From Streptococcus pyogenes (lineage in GTDB: Bacteria; Bacillota; Bacilli; Lactobacillales; Streptococcaceae), in NCBI RefSeq assembly GCF_002055535.1, contig NZ_LN831034.1, forward strand, positions 124,001 to 188,000: a DNA stretch of 64,000 bases, read 5' to 3'. Positions 39,468-47,909 of the stretch are shown here, piece by piece. Within the stretch, counting starts at the first letter, position 1, and each line of letters starts with the position of its first letter. The notes beneath the pieces are model-generated. The model was not told the origin of the DNA, did not search any database, and saw nothing but the letters and a program-made list of their open reading frames with translations. The position numbers and the translations under genes were made by a program.

Positions 39468-40331
39468 ATGGCGCGTCCTATTGGTATTTATGAAAAAGCA
39501 ACGCCAAAACAGTTTACCTGGCGTGAACGCTTGCAATTTGCAAAAGACTTAGGTTTTGATTTTGTGGAAATGTCTGTTGATGAATCAGATGCTCGCTTAG
39601 CGCGCTTAGAGTGGACTAAGGAAGAACGGCTTGATTTAGTGAAAGCCATTTATGAAACAGGCATTCGCATCCCGACCATTTGTTTTTCTGGTCATAGACG
39701 TTACCCACTAGGCTCAAATGATCCTGCTATTGAAGCTAAGTCCCTTAAACTGATGAAACAATGTATTGAATTGGCACAGGACTTAGGCGTTCGTACCATT
39801 CAATTAGCTGGTTATGACGTTTACTATGAAAAAAAATCGCCTGAAACCCGTGCTCGTTTTATCAAAAACTTGAGACAATCTTGTGACTGGGCCGAAGAAG
39901 CCCAAGTGATGCTTTCTATTGAGATTATGGATGACCCTTTTATCAACTCTATTGAGAAATACTTGGCAGTTGAAAAAGAGATTGACTCGCCTTATCTCTT
40001 TGTTTATCCTGATGCAGGCAATGTTTCTGCTTGGCATAATGATTTGTGGAGTGAATTTTACAATGGGCACAAATCCATTGCAGCCCTCCACTTGAAAGAT
40101 ACTTATGCTGTCACGGAAACCTCAAAAGGGCAGTTTCGTGATGTGCCATTTGGTCAAGGTTGTGTGGACTGGCAAGAGCTGTTTGCGGTCCTCAAGAAAA
40201 CCAACTACAATGGGCCTTTTTTGATTGAAATGTGGTCAGAAAATTGTGACACGGTGGAGGAAACAAAAGCTGCTATCAAAGAAGCTCAGGACTTCCTTTA
40301 CCCACTTATTGAGAAAGCGGGGTTGACATAA
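39468..40331 (+). CDS. ulaE: L-xylulose-5-phosphate 3-epimerase (UlaE)
   Basis: A 287-residue TIM-barrel epimerase of the UlaE/SgaU family (GIYEKATPKQFTWRERLQFAKDLGFDFVEMSVDESD, CFSGHRRYPLGS, LSIEIMDDPFINS, YPDAGNVSAW). Metal-binding Glu, Asp and His residues appear at the expected places. It converts L-xylulose 5-phosphate to L-ribulose 5-phosphate. The ATG at 39468 sits just after ulaD with GGGGG as ribosome site; an upstream in-frame Met lies inside ulaD. Confidence 0.92.
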   Translation: MARPIGIYEKATPKQFTWRERLQFAKDLGFDFVEMSVDESDARLARLEWTKEERLDLVKAIYETGIRIPTICFSGHRRYPLGSNDPAIEAKSLKLMKQCIELAQDLGVRTIQLAGYDVYYEKKSPETRARFIKNLRQSCDWAEEAQVMLSIEIMDDPFINSIEKYLAVEKEIDSPYLFVYPDAGNVSAWHNDLWSEFYNGHKSIAALHLKDTYAVTETSKGQFRDVPFGQGCVDWQELFAVLKKTNYNGPFLIEMWSENCDTVEETKAAIKEAQDFLYPLIEKAGLT

Positions 40332-40332
40332 T

Positions 40333-41037
40333 ATGGCGAAAAACTTGCAAGAAATGCGTGAACGTGTCTGTGCGGCTAACAAGTCTCTACCACAACACGG
40401 TCTTGTCAAATTTACGTGGGGCAATGTCTCTGAAGTTTGTCGTGAATTAGGACGTATTGTCATCAAGCCTTCTGGGGTGGACTACGACCTCTTGACACCA
40501 GAAAATATGGTTGTTACAGACCTTGATGGGAATGTGGTCGAAGGTGATTTGAACCCTTCTTCAGATCTGCCAACCCATGTGGAACTTTATAAAGCTTGGC
40601 CAGAAGTGGGCGGTATTGTCCACACTCACTCCACAGAAGCTGTTGGTTGGGCACAGGCAGGTCGTGATATTCCGTTTTATGGGACTACGCATGCTGACTA
40701 CTTCTATGGACCAGTTCCGTGTGCTCGTTCTCTCACAAAAGCAGAAGTTGATGGGGCTTACGAGCAAGAAACTGGCAACGTGATTTTGGAAGAATTTAGC
40801 AAGCGAGGCTTAGATCCTATGGCGGTTCCAGGAATCGTGGTTCGCAATCATGGCCCATTTACGTGGGGGAAAACCCCAGAGCAAGCCGTTTACCACTCGG
40901 TTGTCTTAGAAGAAGTGGCTAGGATGAATCGCTTGACAGAACAAATCAATCCACGCGTAGAGCCAGCGCCAAGATACATTATGGATAAGCATTATTTGCG
41001 TAAACATGGCCCAAATGCTTATTACGGTCAAAAATGA
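40333..41037 (+). CDS. ulaF: L-ribulose-5-phosphate 4-epimerase (UlaF)
   Basis: A 234-residue class II aldolase-fold epimerase giving D-xylulose 5-phosphate for the pentose phosphate pathway. Zinc ligands include the HTH triplet at 97-99 in GGIVHTHSTEAV; GNVSE, KPSGVDYD and VRNHGPFTWG are conserved. One base separates it from ulaE, so translation is coupled. AraD-type enzymes are close relatives, but the neighbours settle on UlaF. Confidence 0.92.
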   Translation: MAKNLQEMRERVCAANKSLPQHGLVKFTWGNVSEVCRELGRIVIKPSGVDYDLLTPENMVVTDLDGNVVEGDLNPSSDLPTHVELYKAWPEVGGIVHTHSTEAVGWAQAGRDIPFYGTTHADYFYGPVPCARSLTKAEVDGAYEQETGNVILEEFSKRGLDPMAVPGIVVRNHGPFTWGKTPEQAVYHSVVLEEVARMNRLTEQINPRVEPAPRYIMDKHYLRKHGPNAYYGQK

Positions 41038-41361
41038 GGTCGCGATATGGCTTATTAGCACAGGTTCTCACTAGAAGCCAGAAAGTTCAAGGTTTTGTTA
41101 ATCATTGTTTGGGCAAGTCCTTTTGACTTGTCCTTTTCGATGAACTGTTTAAACGCCAATGAGCACAAACTGGATGAACCGTATGTTGTGGAGTTCTTAG
41201 AGACCAGATATAAGGTGTTGGTGTTGGATCAGTTGAGGTGATTAGCTCGAATCATATTAAGTGAATCTTATTATGGTGAGTTTTTAAAAACTTGGCTGCG
41301 CAGTCACTGAAATCATGATAAAATAAGCAAGGATGGATTTTCAGAGAGGAGGTTTGTAAAC
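41038..41361. other. Interval between ulaF and the PRD regulator
   Basis: The 324 bases hold a terminator at 41111-41138 and otherwise no gene. The GAACAC-N6-GTGTGA motif found before ulaA and ulaG is absent here. A TAAAAT near 41320 may belong to the regulator's promoter. Confidence 0.5.
41111..41138 (+). terminator. Terminator after ulaF
   Basis: GGGCAAGTC (41111-41119) pairs with GACTTGTCC (41125-41133), one wobble, followed by TTTT. Confidence 0.75.
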
Positions 41362-43008
41362 ATGATGATTTTAGATAAAAAGAGTTATGACTTGCTGTCT
41401 TATTTACTTAAACTAGAAACACCTGAGACAGTTATGGCCATTTCTCATGCTTTAAATCAGTCACGTCGTAAAGTTTATTACCAGCTTGACAAAATTAATC
41501 AGGCTTTGCCAAAGGGAGTAGATCAGATTATCTCTTATCCTAGACTTGGCATTCTTTTAACGGCGGATCAAAAAGCTGCTTGTCGCTTATTATTAGAAGA
41601 AGTGACTGATTATAATTATGTCATGAAAAGTGATGAGCGCAGACGACTATCCTCGATTTATATTGCGGTTTCCACTGAGCGCGTGACCATTGATAAACTG
41701 ATGCAGATCAATGATGTGTCTCGTAACACGATTTTAAATGACCTGACTGAGTTAAGGGAAGAACTGGAAGACAAACAATACAAGATTCAGCTTCATGCGA
41801 CAAAGGCTAGGGGATATTATTTTGGTTGTCATCCAATGGCTCTTATTCAATACCTGTACAAATTGTTAGTGGACGTTTACCAAGGTGGCAATACTAGCTT
41901 TATTGATATATTCAACCGTAAACTCTCAGAGATACAAGGCTTATCGGTTTATTTTTCTAAAGATATTTTGACCTATTTTCATGAGTATCTTTTTTTATCT
42001 CAAGCTAGTTTAGGAAAGACAATTAATACCCAAGATAGCCAATTCATGTTGCAGATTTTACCTTTCATGCTTTTAAGTTATCGTAATATGCGTCTTGATT
42101 CAGAAACAAAGTCTGCTCTTAAACAAGAATTTCATTTGATTTGGAAACGTAAAGAATATCACATTGCTCAGGACTTAGCTAGAGAGCTTTACCATAATTT
42201 TAAGCTTCATTTGGATGATATCGAAGTTAGTATGGTAGCGATGTTGATGTTGTCTTTTCGAAAAGATCAAGATCATCACGTGGAAAGTCAAGATTACGAT
42301 GACATGCGAGCAACCATTAGTCACTTTATTGACCAGTTGGAGAGCCGTTATCAGTTACATTTCACGCATAAACAGGATTTGCTGAAGCGGTTGACGACCC
42401 ATTGTAAGGCGCTCGTTTACCGTAAAGCTTATGGGATTTTTTTAGTTAATCCCTTAACAGACCATATTAAAGAAAAATACGAAGAATTGTTTGCTATGAC
42501 TCAATCTTGTGCCACTATTTTGGAACAAGATTGGACGATTAGCTTGACAGACGATGATATTGCCTACTTGACTATCCATCTTGGGGGAGAGCTGCGTCAC
42601 AATAATACAGAGCAAGAAAAGACCAAACTCGTTATTGTTTCAGATGATGGGATAGGCATTCAAAAGTTATTGTTCAAACAGTGTCAAAGGTATCTAGCAA
42701 ATGGTCAGATTGAAGCTGTTTTTACGACAGAACAGTATCAGAGTGTTTACGATCTTTTAGCAGTCGATATGATTGTTGCTACTACAGATACGCTAAAGAC
42801 TAAAATCCCGATGCTTATTGTTAACCCTATTTTAAGTGACGATGATATCATCAAATTGATACGCTTTTCAAAGCAAGGACGCTTGAGTGAGCACTCCCGC
42901 TTTTCTACAGAGCTCACAAAAGCAATTGAAGCTGTTGTAAAAGATGAATCAGATCGTTATGCCTTGGTTTCTAAAATTGAAAAACTCATTCATCGCGAGC
43001 TGCTATGA
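41362..43008 (+). CDS. BglG/MtlR-type PRD regulator, likely of the ula genes
   Basis: A 548-residue multidomain regulator. Two N-terminal helix-turn-helix units (about 10-60 and 90-140, the second with SRNTILNDLTELREELE) are followed by two PTS regulation domains (about 175-400, including LYHNFKLHLDDIEVSMVAMLML and DIAYLTIHLGGELRH) and a IIB-like domain (about 410-490, KLVIVSDDGIGIQKLL). No IIA domain is seen. Such proteins are activators tuned by PTS phosphorylation. Lying between ulaF and ulaG, it most likely senses UlaB/UlaC activity. Confidence 0.87.
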   Translation: MMILDKKSYDLLSYLLKLETPETVMAISHALNQSRRKVYYQLDKINQALPKGVDQIISYPRLGILLTADQKAACRLLLEEVTDYNYVMKSDERRRLSSIYIAVSTERVTIDKLMQINDVSRNTILNDLTELREELEDKQYKIQLHATKARGYYFGCHPMALIQYLYKLLVDVYQGGNTSFIDIFNRKLSEIQGLSVYFSKDILTYFHEYLFLSQASLGKTINTQDSQFMLQILPFMLLSYRNMRLDSETKSALKQEFHLIWKRKEYHIAQDLARELYHNFKLHLDDIEVSMVAMLMLSFRKDQDHHVESQDYDDMRATISHFIDQLESRYQLHFTHKQDLLKRLTTHCKALVYRKAYGIFLVNPLTDHIKEKYEELFAMTQSCATILEQDWTISLTDDDIAYLTIHLGGELRHNNTEQEKTKLVIVSDDGIGIQKLLFKQCQRYLANGQIEAVFTTEQYQSVYDLLAVDMIVATTDTLKTKIPMLIVNPILSDDDIIKLIRFSKQGRLSEHSRFSTELTKAIEAVVKDESDRYALVSKIEKLIHRELL

Positions 43009-43030
43009 GTAAGTGTTAAGTCGTCAAAGT

Positions 43031-43073
43031 ACCTCAGTTTTCTATGACATAGAAAAATATAACTGAGGTTTTT
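43031..43073 (+). terminator. Terminator after the PRD regulator
   Basis: ACCTCAGTT (43031-43039) pairs with AACTGAGGT (43061-43069), with an inner TTTCTAT/ATAGAAA stem, followed by Ts. Confidence 0.85.
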
Positions 43074-43164
43074 AATATAGCTTTGAATACAGTATTGATG
43101 CGAGATACAGTGTGCAAAATGAGACAGTATTAGACTGAGCTAATGAAAAAGTCAGTCCACTTTT

Positions 43165-43196
43165 GAACACAGATCTGTGTGACACTTGGTCTTTTT
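43165..43196. promoter_or_regulatory. Candidate operator upstream of ulaG, shared with ulaA
   Basis: Second copy of GAACAC-N6-GTGTGA-N3-TTGGTCTTTTT. It ends 4 bases before the -35 box of ulaG, a typical place for an activator. Confidence 0.6.
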
Positions 43197-43200
43197 ATCA

Positions 43201-43231
43201 TTGACAAGAAAGTCTATACTTAAAGTATAGA
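43201..43231 (+). promoter_or_regulatory. ulaG promoter
   Basis: TTGACA (43201-43206) and TATAGA (43226-43231) with a long 19-bp spacer. The spacer contains the perfect palindrome TATACTT-A-AAGTATA (43215-43229), a possible second operator. Confidence 0.55.
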
Positions 43232-43260
43232 AACGAAGAACAAATTCGGAGGAAACCCTA

Positions 43261-44352
43261 ATGACTAAAGTACAAGATATTACACGTGAATCATGGATCC
43301 TTAACACGTTTCCAGAATGGGGAACATGGTTAAATGAAGAAATCGAGCAAGAAGTCGTGCCAGCTGACAACTTTGCGATGTGGTGGTTAGGAAACTGTGG
43401 TATCTGGATTAAGACACCAGGCGGTGCTAATGTTGTCATGGACTTATGGTCAAATCGTGGGAAAGCGACCAAGCAAGTTAAGGATATGGTTCGTGGACAT
43501 CAAATGGCTAATATGGCAGGAGCTCGTAAATTACAGCCCAATCTTAGGGCCCAACCAATGGTGATTGATCCATTTATGATTAATGAGTTGGATTATTATT
43601 TGGTTTCTCATTATCATAGTGACCACATCGATATCAATACTGCGGCAGCCATTATCAATAACCCAAAACTTAATCATGTTAAATTTGTAGGACCTTATGA
43701 ATGTGGTGAAGTTTGGAAAAATTGGGGTGTGCCAAAAGATCGTATTATGATCTTAAAGCCAGGTGATAGCTTTGAATTCAAAGATATTAAGATCACCGCT
43801 GTAGAGTCGTTTGACCGCACCTGTCTGGTAACTCTCCCAATACAAGGAGCTGATGCTCAAGATGGTGATTTAGCAGGTTTAGCTATCACAGATGATGACA
43901 TGGCTCGCAAAGCTGTTAACTATATTTTTGAAACACCAGGTGGTACCATCTATCATGGTGCGGATTCTCATTTTTCGAACTACTTTGCTAAACATGGACG
44001 TGATTATGATATTGACGTTGTGTTAAATAACTATGGGGAAAACCCAATTGGGATTCAAGACAAGATGACTTCTGTTGACCTTCTTCGTATGGCAGAAAAT
44101 CTCCGTGCCAAAGTCGTTATCCCAGTTCATTATGACATTTGGTCAAACTTTATGGCATCAACAGATGAAATCCTTGAACTGTGGAAAATGCGCAAAGAAC
44201 GTCTCCAATATGATTTCCATCCCTTTATCTGGGAGGTTGGTGGCAAGTATACTTATCCACAAGACCAAAATCGTATCGAATACCATCATCCTCGTGGATT
44301 TGATGACTGCTTCTTAGAAGATTCTAATATCCAATTTAAAGCTTTACTATAA
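43261..44352 (+). CDS. ulaG: L-ascorbate-6-phosphate lactonase (UlaG)
   Basis: A 363-residue metallo-beta-lactamase-fold lactonase opening L-ascorbate 6-phosphate to 3-keto-L-gulonate 6-phosphate, the first step after uptake. Family marks: NTFPEWGTWLNEEIE, MWWLGNCGIWIKTPGG, the metal-binding VSHYHSDHIDINT, YHGADSHFSNYF and VIPVHYDIWSNF. It has its own promoter and a copy of the ula motif, apart from the main operon, with the PRD regulator gene between. Confidence 0.95.
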   Translation: MTKVQDITRESWILNTFPEWGTWLNEEIEQEVVPADNFAMWWLGNCGIWIKTPGGANVVMDLWSNRGKATKQVKDMVRGHQMANMAGARKLQPNLRAQPMVIDPFMINELDYYLVSHYHSDHIDINTAAAIINNPKLNHVKFVGPYECGEVWKNWGVPKDRIMILKPGDSFEFKDIKITAVESFDRTCLVTLPIQGADAQDGDLAGLAITDDDMARKAVNYIFETPGGTIYHGADSHFSNYFAKHGRDYDIDVVLNNYGENPIGIQDKMTSVDLLRMAENLRAKVVIPVHYDIWSNFMASTDEILELWKMRKERLQYDFHPFIWEVGGKYTYPQDQNRIEYHHPRGFDDCFLEDSNIQFKALL

Positions 44353-44362
44353 GCAACACCCT

Positions 44363-44433
44363 ACTCACCTAAGATGATAGTGCCTAATTAAGCTAACTCG
44401 CTTCATAGGACATTGTCTTAGGTGAGTTTTTTT
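44363..44433 (+). terminator. Terminator after ulaG
   Basis: ACTCACCTAAGA (44363-44374) pairs perfectly with TCTTAGGTGAGT (44416-44427) over a long loop, followed by Ts. Confidence 0.8.
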
Positions 44434-44654
44434 GGAGAGATGAGCAAATGTTTAAGAGTCACCGTGGTCGTTATTTACGATGGCCGCAAAAGAGATATTA
44501 TAGGTAAAAGAAGGATTTCTAATGTAACAATAGCCTAATCAGCAAAGAAATAGTCATCAGTTGTGATAAAAAATTGTACTGGTTAAAAGACCATACCTAA
44601 AAGAATGAAAGCGATCACCTATCATTGTGGCATTACCAGATCGAGTTATTGTCC

Positions 44655-44684
44655 TTGACAAAAAGTGACCACACGTGATAATAT
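44655..44684 (+). promoter_or_regulatory. opuA promoter
   Basis: TTGACA (44655-44660), 18-bp spacer, TAATAT (44679-44684). The spacer is almost wholly filled by the first copy of the repeat AAAAAGTGACCACACGT. Confidence 0.7.
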
Positions 44685-44738
44685 AGTTATGTTCTGTTCC
44701 GGCAGATTCTTTTTTTAAGTAAAAAAGTGACCACACGT
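44660..44738. repeat. Two direct repeats, candidate BusR-type operators of opuA
   Basis: AAAAAGTGACCACACGT occurs at 44660-44676 and 44722-44738, 62 bp start to start. One copy lies between -35 and -10, the other downstream of the start. In streptococci and lactococci the c-di-AMP-responsive repressor BusR controls this transporter through paired sites; identity of these repeats as BusR sites is inference. Confidence 0.6.
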
Positions 44739-44839
44739 TTATTAATTGTGTAGAGCTACTTTGTTAAATATTGGCTAATATTTCGCCAAAGCTATGTCAT
44801 TATTTCACATGATAAACGATTACCTAGGAGAAAAAACGA

Positions 44840-46036
44840 ATGGAAACAATTTTAGAAGTCAAACATCTCAGTAAAATTTTTGGCAAAAAACAAAAAGCAG
44901 CTCTTGAGATGGTAAAGACTGGCAAAAATAAGAGTGAGATTTTTAAGAAAACAGGCGCTACTGTAGGTGTCTATGACGCTAGTTTTGAGGTCAAAAAAGG
45001 TGAAATCTTTGTTATTATGGGGCTATCAGGAAGTGGGAAATCAACCCTTGTCCGCATGCTAAATCGTTTGATTGAACCTTCAGCAGGATCTATCTTGCTG
45101 GAAGGTAAAGACATCTCAACCATGTCAGCAGATCAGCTGCGTGAGGTGCGCCGCCATGACATTAACATGGTTTTCCAAAGCTTTGCCCTCTTTCCTCATA
45201 AAACCATTTTGGAAAATACCGAATTTGGTTTGGAATTACGTGGCGTTCCCAAAGAAGAACGCCAGCGATTGGCAGAAAAAGCCCTTGATAATTCAGGCCT
45301 ATTAGATTTTAAAGACCAGTACCCAAACCAACTATCTGGTGGGATGCAGCAGCGTGTCGGCCTAGCCCGTGCGCTAGCTAATAGCCCTAAAATTCTCTTA
45401 ATGGACGAGGCATTCTCAGCGCTTGATCCTTTGATTCGTCGTGAGATGCAAGATGAATTACTTGATTTGCAAGACAGCATGAAACAAACCATCATCTTTA
45501 TCAGTCATGACTTGAATGAAGCCTTGCGGATTGGTGATCGGATTGCTTTGATGAAAGACGGACAAATTATGCAAATTGGTACTGGTGAGGAAATCTTGAC
45601 TAACCCAGCCAATGACTTTGTGCGTGAATTCGTTGAGGATGTGGACCGTTCTAAAGTCTTGACAGCACAAAATATCATGATCAAACCGTTAACAACTACT
45701 GTTGAATTAGATGGACCTCAAGTTGCCTTGAACCGTATGCACAACGAAGAGGTGTCTATGTTGATGGCGACGAATCGCCGCCGCCAATTAGTCGGTAGTT
45801 TGACGGCCGATGCCGCTATAGAGGCGCGCAAAAAAGGGTTACCGCTATCAGAAGTGATTGATCGCGATGTGAGAACTGTCTCAAAAGATACTATTATTAC
45901 AGATATTTTGCCTCTTATCTATGATTCATCTGCTCCGATTGCAGTGACAGATGATAATAATCGTCTGTTAGGTGTCATTATTCGAGGACGAGTGATTGAA
46001 GCCTTGGCTAATATCTCAGACGAAGACCTTAACTAA
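44840..46036 (+). CDS. opuAA: Glycine betaine ABC transporter, ATP-binding protein
   Basis: A 398-residue ATPase of the OpuA/ProV/BusA type. Walker A is GLSGSGKST, the signature is [15 protein letters not shown] and Walker B is [12 protein letters not shown]. The C-terminal third (about 275-395) carries two CBS modules, which sense ionic strength or c-di-AMP in this family. With the fused permease-binding protein downstream it imports osmoprotectants under salt stress. 15 bp separate it from opuABC. Confidence 0.94.
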   Translation: METILEVKHLSKIFGKKQKAALEMVKTGKNKSEIFKKTGATVGVYDASFEVKKGEIFVIMGLSGSGKSTLVRMLNRLIEPSAGSILLEGKDISTMSADQLREVRRHDINMVFQSFALFPHKTILENTEFGLELRGVPKEERQRLAEKALDNSGLLDFKDQYPNQLSGGMQQRVGLARALANSPKILLMDEAFSALDPLIRREMQDELLDLQDSMKQTIIFISHDLNEALRIGDRIALMKDGQIMQIGTGEEILTNPANDFVREFVEDVDRSKVLTAQNIMIKPLTTTVELDGPQVALNRMHNEEVSMLMATNRRRQLVGSLTADAAIEARKKGLPLSEVIDRDVRTVSKDTIITDILPLIYDSSAPIAVTDDNNRLLGVIIRGRVIEALANISDEDLN

Positions 46037-46051
46037 AAGGAGTGATGCATT

Positions 46052-47779
46052 TTGGAAACGATATTACAAACAAAATTACCAGTAGCTCAACTGGTGGAGC
46101 AGCTAACGGAGTGGCTAACTAAAACTTTCTCAGGTCTATTTGATATTATGCAAGTAGTTGGTAGCTTTTTGATGGATTGGATGACCAAAACACTTTTATT
46201 TATCCACCCGTTACTTTTTATTGTTCTAGTAACAGCAGGGATGTTTTTCCTTGCTAAGAAAAAATGGCCTTTGCCAACCTTTACCTTGTTAGGATTGCTC
46301 TTTATTTACAATCAAGGGTTATGGAAGCAGCTAATGAATACCTTTACTCTGGTGTTAGTAGCTAGTTTGATTTCGGTACTTATTGGTATTCCGCTGGGGA
46401 TTTGGATGGCTAAAAATGCCACTGTCCGTCAGATTGTGAATCCTATTTTGGACTTTATGCAAACCATGCCGGCTTTTGTTTACTTGATTCCTGCCGTTGC
46501 CTTTTTTGGTATTGGTATGGTGCCTGGAGTATTTGCTTCAGTCATCTTTGCCTTACCACCAACGGTTCGTTTCACAAATTTGGCCATTCGTGACATTCCA
46601 ACAGAATTGATTGAGGCCTCAGATGCCTTTGGGTCAACTGGGAAACAAAAGCTCTTTAAAGTGGAATTGCCTTTAGCTAAAAATACTATTATGGCAGGTG
46701 TTAATCAGACCATGATGTTAGCCCTTTCCATGGTAGTAACAGGCTCCATGATTGGTGCTCCTGGTTTAGGACGTGAAGTCTTGTCAGCCCTTCAACACGC
46801 TGATATTGGTAGTGGATTTGTCAGTGGTCTTGCCTTGGTTATCTTGGCGATTGTGCTTGACCGTATGACACAGTTGTTCAATAGCAAACCTCAAGAAAAA
46901 GCCAAAGCTGGCAAAACCAATAAATGGATTGGTTTAGCAGCCCTTGCTGTCTTTTTGATAGCTGCTTTAGGACGCGGTATTATGGCTATGACTTCTGGTA
47001 TGGCAGATAAGGGTGAAACTGTTAACATCGCTTACGTGCAGTGGGATTCTGAGGTTGCCTCAACTCATGTGATTGCAGAAGTTTTGAAAAACGAAGGTTA
47101 CCATGTGACCTTGACTCCGCTTGACAATGCCGTTATGTGGCAAACCGTTGCAAATGGGAACGCTGATTTTTCAACTAGTGCTTGGTTGCCAGTCACCCAT
47201 GGCCAACAATATCAGAAATACAAGTCAAAATTAGATGATTTAGGACCTAACCTAAAAGGGACCAAACTTGGTTTAGCTGTTCCAAAATACATGACAGATG
47301 TCAATAGTATTGAGGACTTAAGCAAACAAGCCGATCAAAAAATCACAGGGATCGAACCAGGTGCAGGTATCATGGCAGCAGCCCAAAAGACTCTAAAAGA
47401 GTATCATAATCTATCTAGTTGGGAGTTAGTGGCGGCATCAACAGGAGCCATGACGACTTCCTTGGATCAAGCGATCAAGAAAAAAGATCCTATTGTTGTG
47501 ACAGCTTGGTCACCACACTGGATGTTTGCCAAGTATGACTTGAAGTACCTTAAAGATCCTAAAGAAATCTTTGGCTCGACTGAGAACATCAATACCATTG
47601 CTCGTAAAGGCTTGAAAAAAGAACTTCCAAATGTCTACAAAATCATTGATAAGTTCCACTGGACCCAAAAAGATATGGAAGCAGTCATGCTTGACATCAA
47701 CAAAGGCATGAGTCCAGAAGCTGCCGCCAAAAAATGGGTAGAGGCAAACAAATCTAAAGTATCAAGTTGGACAAAATAA
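46052..47779 (+). CDS. opuABC: Glycine betaine ABC transporter, fused permease and binding protein
   Basis: A 575-residue fusion. Residues about 1-290 form a permease (extra N-terminal helices, then GIPLGIWMAKNATVRQIVNPILDFMQTMPAF and the EAA-type loop ELIEASDAFGSTGKQKLFKVELP). Residues about 320-575 form the substrate-binding domain (VNIAYVQWDSEVASTHVIAEVLKN, WLPVTHGQQYQKY) with Trp residues for a cation-pi box. The start is an unusual TTG at 46052, with AAAGGAGTG upstream. Same architecture as BusB/OpuABC of lactococci. Confidence 0.94.
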   Translation: METILQTKLPVAQLVEQLTEWLTKTFSGLFDIMQVVGSFLMDWMTKTLLFIHPLLFIVLVTAGMFFLAKKKWPLPTFTLLGLLFIYNQGLWKQLMNTFTLVLVASLISVLIGIPLGIWMAKNATVRQIVNPILDFMQTMPAFVYLIPAVAFFGIGMVPGVFASVIFALPPTVRFTNLAIRDIPTELIEASDAFGSTGKQKLFKVELPLAKNTIMAGVNQTMMLALSMVVTGSMIGAPGLGREVLSALQHADIGSGFVSGLALVILAIVLDRMTQLFNSKPQEKAKAGKTNKWIGLAALAVFLIAALGRGIMAMTSGMADKGETVNIAYVQWDSEVASTHVIAEVLKNEGYHVTLTPLDNAVMWQTVANGNADFSTSAWLPVTHGQQYQKYKSKLDDLGPNLKGTKLGLAVPKYMTDVNSIEDLSKQADQKITGIEPGAGIMAAAQKTLKEYHNLSSWELVAASTGAMTTSLDQAIKKKDPIVVTAWSPHWMFAKYDLKYLKDPKEIFGSTENINTIARKGLKKELPNVYKIIDKFHWTQKDMEAVMLDINKGMSPEAAAKKWVEANKSKVSSWTK

Positions 47780-47806
47780 GTGCTTTTGTCTAAATAGCAA
47801 ATAGAG

Positions 47807-47834
47807 AAGTCTAGGAATTATCCTAGGCTTTTTA
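47807..47834 (+). terminator. Terminator after opuABC
   Basis: AAGTCTAGGA (47807-47816) pairs with TCCTAGGCTT (47821-47830), 4-base loop, followed by Ts. Confidence 0.8.
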
Positions 47835-47894
47835 GGTTAACCATTTACTTATCAGCAAAACCAATGGCTTAAAGGAGAAAAGCCCGTCCCTCTG

Positions 47895-47903
47895 TGTTAT
47901 AAT
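47895..47903 (+). promoter_or_regulatory. Extended -10 promoter directly before polA
   Basis: TGTTATAAT ends only 6 bases before the polA ATG at 47910, and no ribosome site lies between. Transcription would start on or next to the ATG. Confidence 0.5.
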
Positions 47904-47909
47904 AAGCTT

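Larger units (their letters stand above)
44353..44839. other. Interval between ulaG and opuAA
   Basis: No gene in these 487 bases. They hold the ulaG terminator and, from 44655, the opuA promoter with two 17-base direct repeats. The stretch between 44434 and 44654 shows nothing recognisable. Confidence 0.6.
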
